A DNA stretch of 64,000 nucleotides from positions 521,641 to 585,640 of the forward strand of contig NZ_LMJF01000012.1 of assembly GCF_001429785.1 (NCBI RefSeq), given 5' to 3'. The first letter of the stretch is position 1. Each line of letters begins with the position of its first letter. Below the pieces are notes generated by a model. That model was not told where the DNA came from. It ran no database searches and saw nothing but the letters and a program-made list of their open reading frames with translations. This stretch comes from Lysobacter sp. Root916 (lineage in GTDB: Bacteria; Pseudomonadota; Gammaproteobacteria; Xanthomonadales; Xanthomonadaceae). Below, piece after piece: positions 62,365-64,000 of this stretch. The translations under genes and the position numbers were made by a program.

Positions 62365-62952
62365 TCAGCGATCGAGGTGGACGACGACGCGGCCGTGTTC
62401 GATCTGGGTGCTGCCGATGCGGCGCGAACCCAGCTTGTCGAGCAGGCTGTTGTCGAAGCGGTAGACGGGTTCCTGGCGCGCGTAGTCGCCGAGCCAGGCG
62501 TTGAGCAGTTCGCGCGAGGCGCCGGTCATCACGCCGCCCAGCTGCGGCACGTCGACGTAGTCGATGCGCGGGTCGCGCAGGTGCAGGCCCTGGGTGGCGG
62601 CGTCGTAGCGCAGGGCGCTGGTCAGGGTGAAACGCCCGGACGGGCGCTGCGAGGAACCGCTGCCGAGCGCGGCCAGGCCGATGTCGAAGTCCAGGCGCAG
62701 GCGGTCGCCGTCGTCGGGAATCGACAGGCGCGGGTTCATCAGGGTCACCGCCACCAGGCCGCCCAGCTTCTCGTAGCGCTTGGGGAAATTGCGGTTCAGG
62801 GACTGCTGCAGTTGCGGCGCGGTGAACGCGACCTCGTTGCCGAGGTAGGCGCTGACCGCATTGAGCGTGGAGCAGGCCGCCAGCGTCAGCAGCGCGGCGG
62901 CCAGCAGCAGGGAGCGCACTAGAGTGGGGCGGAGGCGGGCTCGGGCGGACAT
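62365..62952 (-). CDS. DUF1439 lipoprotein (YceB-like)
   Basis: A 195-residue lipoprotein with a lipobox (LLTLAAC) and the DUF1439 domain (FTAPQLQQSLNRNFPKRYEK; LTSALRYDAATQGLHLRDPR), a TULIP-like fold that may bind lipids. ATG 62952 fits; it leads the three-gene lipoprotein cluster that ends at 60916. Confidence 0.88.
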   Translation of the reverse strand: MSARARLRPTLVRSLLLAAALLTLAACSTLNAVSAYLGNEVAFTAPQLQQSLNRNFPKRYEKLGGLVAVTLMNPRLSIPDDGDRLRLDFDIGLAALGSGSSQRPSGRFTLTSALRYDAATQGLHLRDPRIDYVDVPQLGGVMTGASRELLNAWLGDYARQEPVYRFDNSLLDKLGSRRIGSTQIEHGRVVVHLDR

Positions 62953-63042
62953 CGGCAAGTTCCGTGGGCGATGCGCGCACGATACCCGGACCGCATGAAC
63001 GGCGACACAGGGGGATGGCGTGGCCCATCCCCACCCCCGGGT

Positions 63043-63116
63043 AGGAGCGACGCAAGCCGGCGCCGCTTGCTTTGGCGACGCAGGCGCTCGGTCGCGGCTT
63101 GCGCCCGCTCCTACCG
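63043..63116. repeat. REP-like GGAGCGGC family copy
   Basis: GTAGGAGCGACGCAAGCCGG pairs with CGGCTTGCGCCCGCTCCTAC across about 34 bases. The family is the one at 18291-18594. It ends 15 bases before the DUF533 stop and probably serves as a transcription end. Confidence 0.85.
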
Positions 63117-63131
63117 CAGGGTTCTTGGGGC

Positions 63132-63842
63132 TCAGCCCTCGCGCGCGTCCTGCAGTTGCGCTTCCAGGCGCGCCTTGAGGGCGTCGTCGATCTTGAGCTG
63201 GCGCGCCAGCTCGTCCAGGTAGGCGCGTTCCATGAAGCTCTGCTCGTCGGCCGCGAGCAGGCTGGCCAGATACATTTCCGAGGCCATCTCCGGGGAGGTG
63301 GCGGCACGCGCCACTTCGGCCGGATCCAGCGGCTTTTCGAGCTCGGCGTGCAGCCACTGACGCAGGTTCGGGTCGTTGTCGATGCGGGTGAACTCGCCTT
63401 CGATCACTTCGCGTTCGCGCGCGTCGATATGGCCGTCGGCCTTGGCCGCGGCGACCAGGGCCTGGAGGATGGCCTGGCTGTGCAGCTCGGCCTGCGGCGG
63501 CGGCAGACGGTCCACGGTCTGCGGTTCGGCGGTGCTGCCGTCCTGTTGCTTGCGGTACTCGCCGTAGGCCTTGTAGGCCAGCACGCCGACCGCGGCCACG
63601 CCGCCGTACAGGGCCAGCTTGCCGCCCATCTTGCGCATCTTCTTGTTGCCCAGCAGCAGGCCGAGCGCGCCGCCGGCGAGCGCGCCCTTGCCGAAATCCG
63701 CATTCAATAGGCCGCGCTTTTCTTCCTTGCCCTCGTAACGCGCCGGCGCTTTGCCGCCGCCCAGCAGACTCTCGAGCCCACCGCCGCCAAGGCTGCTCTG
63801 GGCGGTCTTCAGCAGCTGGTCGAGCAAGCCCTGGGTTTTCAT
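63132..63842 (-). CDS. DUF533 (TerB-like) membrane-associated protein
   Basis: A 236-residue protein with an N-terminal Gly-rich start, a hydrophobic segment (ALYGGVAAVGVLAYKAY) and a DUF533/TerB-like helical domain (AILQALVAAAKADGHIDARE; EMASEMYLASLLAADE). It is related to YebE. The function is unknown. Confidence 0.85.
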   Translation of the reverse strand: MKTQGLLDQLLKTAQSSLGGGGLESLLGGGKAPARYEGKEEKRGLLNADFGKGALAGGALGLLLGNKKMRKMGGKLALYGGVAAVGVLAYKAYGEYRKQQDGSTAEPQTVDRLPPPQAELHSQAILQALVAAAKADGHIDAREREVIEGEFTRIDNDPNLRQWLHAELEKPLDPAEVARAATSPEMASEMYLASLLAADEQSFMERAYLDELARQLKIDDALKARLEAQLQDAREG

Positions 63843-63940
63843 GCGCGCAACTCCGTCGTTAAGGTCGTGAATTCACGACCTGAGGGCGCAGGGTGCGGGC
63901 TTCAAGCGCGCCGGCGGCGGCCGGCGCGGCGCGGTTCACC

Positions 63941-64000
63941 TCAGCCGCGTTGCTGCACCGCCAGGCGCAGGCCCAGGGCGATGAACACGCTGCCGGTCAC
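63941..64000 (-). CDS. LysE/RhtB family exporter, 3' end only
   Basis: The window edge cuts a minus-strand gene. The last 19 codons read VTGSVFIALGLRLAVQQRG before a TGA stop at 63941. The pattern G-x-x-F-I-A-L-G-L-x-L-A is the typical C-terminal end of LysE-type amino-acid exporters. The rest of the gene is outside the window. Confidence 0.65.
   Translation of the reverse strand: MTGSVFIALGLRLAVQQRG

Overview
The window is about 70% GC and carries gene orders typical of the Xanthomonadaceae: kdsD-kdsC-lptC-lptA-lptB-rpoN, ibaG-murA, purM/DUF2066/perM/hda, and a sufR-sufBCDS operon ending in a Rieske protein. Very GC-rich third codon positions, heavy use of GTG/TTG starts and many short interspersed repeats fit a Lysobacter-like chromosome; the genus is an inference. 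No tRNA, rRNA, CRISPR array, insertion sequence or prophage was seen.

Layout. 1-7.4 kb: envelope genes on the minus strand (Kdo synthesis, LPS export, sigma-54), then ibaG and murA on the plus strand. 7.4-10.9 kb: an AT-richer orphan gene, a nitrilase-like protein without its catalytic cysteine and two tandem DUF3108 proteins. 11-17.8 kb: purN and purM separated by three small genes, then DUF2066, perM and hda. 17.9-22.1 kb: a small membrane protein, a frameshifted secreted-protein gene, bluB, kptA and the murU-amgK cell-wall recycling pair. 22.2-33.6 kb: an assimilatory sulfate reduction cluster (cysK, cysG, cysB, cysHIJ, cysD, cysNC). 33.6-37.7 kb: a 155-bp tandem repeat, a GlsB-type membrane protein, an M20 peptidase, a ComEA-like protein, a candidate RsmA/CsrA-sequestering RNA and a HutD-family protein. 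38-46 kb: an iron-uptake operon (TonB receptor, PiuC, PepSY membrane protein, DUF2271, DUF4198, ApbE, membrane-anchored flavoreductase) behind a Fur-box-like site. 46-52.6 kb: the SUF Fe-S operon under an Rrf2 regulator. 53-64 kb: a SET-domain protein with a lysine-rich tail, 3-hydroxybutyrate dehydrogenase with a patatin, a DUF5916 outer-membrane protein, an EamA transporter, an AraC regulator, a PIN protein, three lipoproteins, a DUF533 protein and the 3' end of a LysE-type exporter.

Sulfate activation, sulfite reduction, siroheme and cysteine synthesis lie together. They supply sulfur, and the iron operon supplies iron, to pathways that include the neighbouring SUF system. The most unusual non-coding signals are (1) inverted repeats built from short GGGATTC units that fill the gap between the stop of one gene and the start of the next in five co-directional gene pairs, one of them translated as the N-terminus of CysNC, and (2) a 110-base stretch after the comEA-like gene in which five successive small hairpins each carry GGA in the loop, the hallmark of CsrA/RsmA sponge RNAs.
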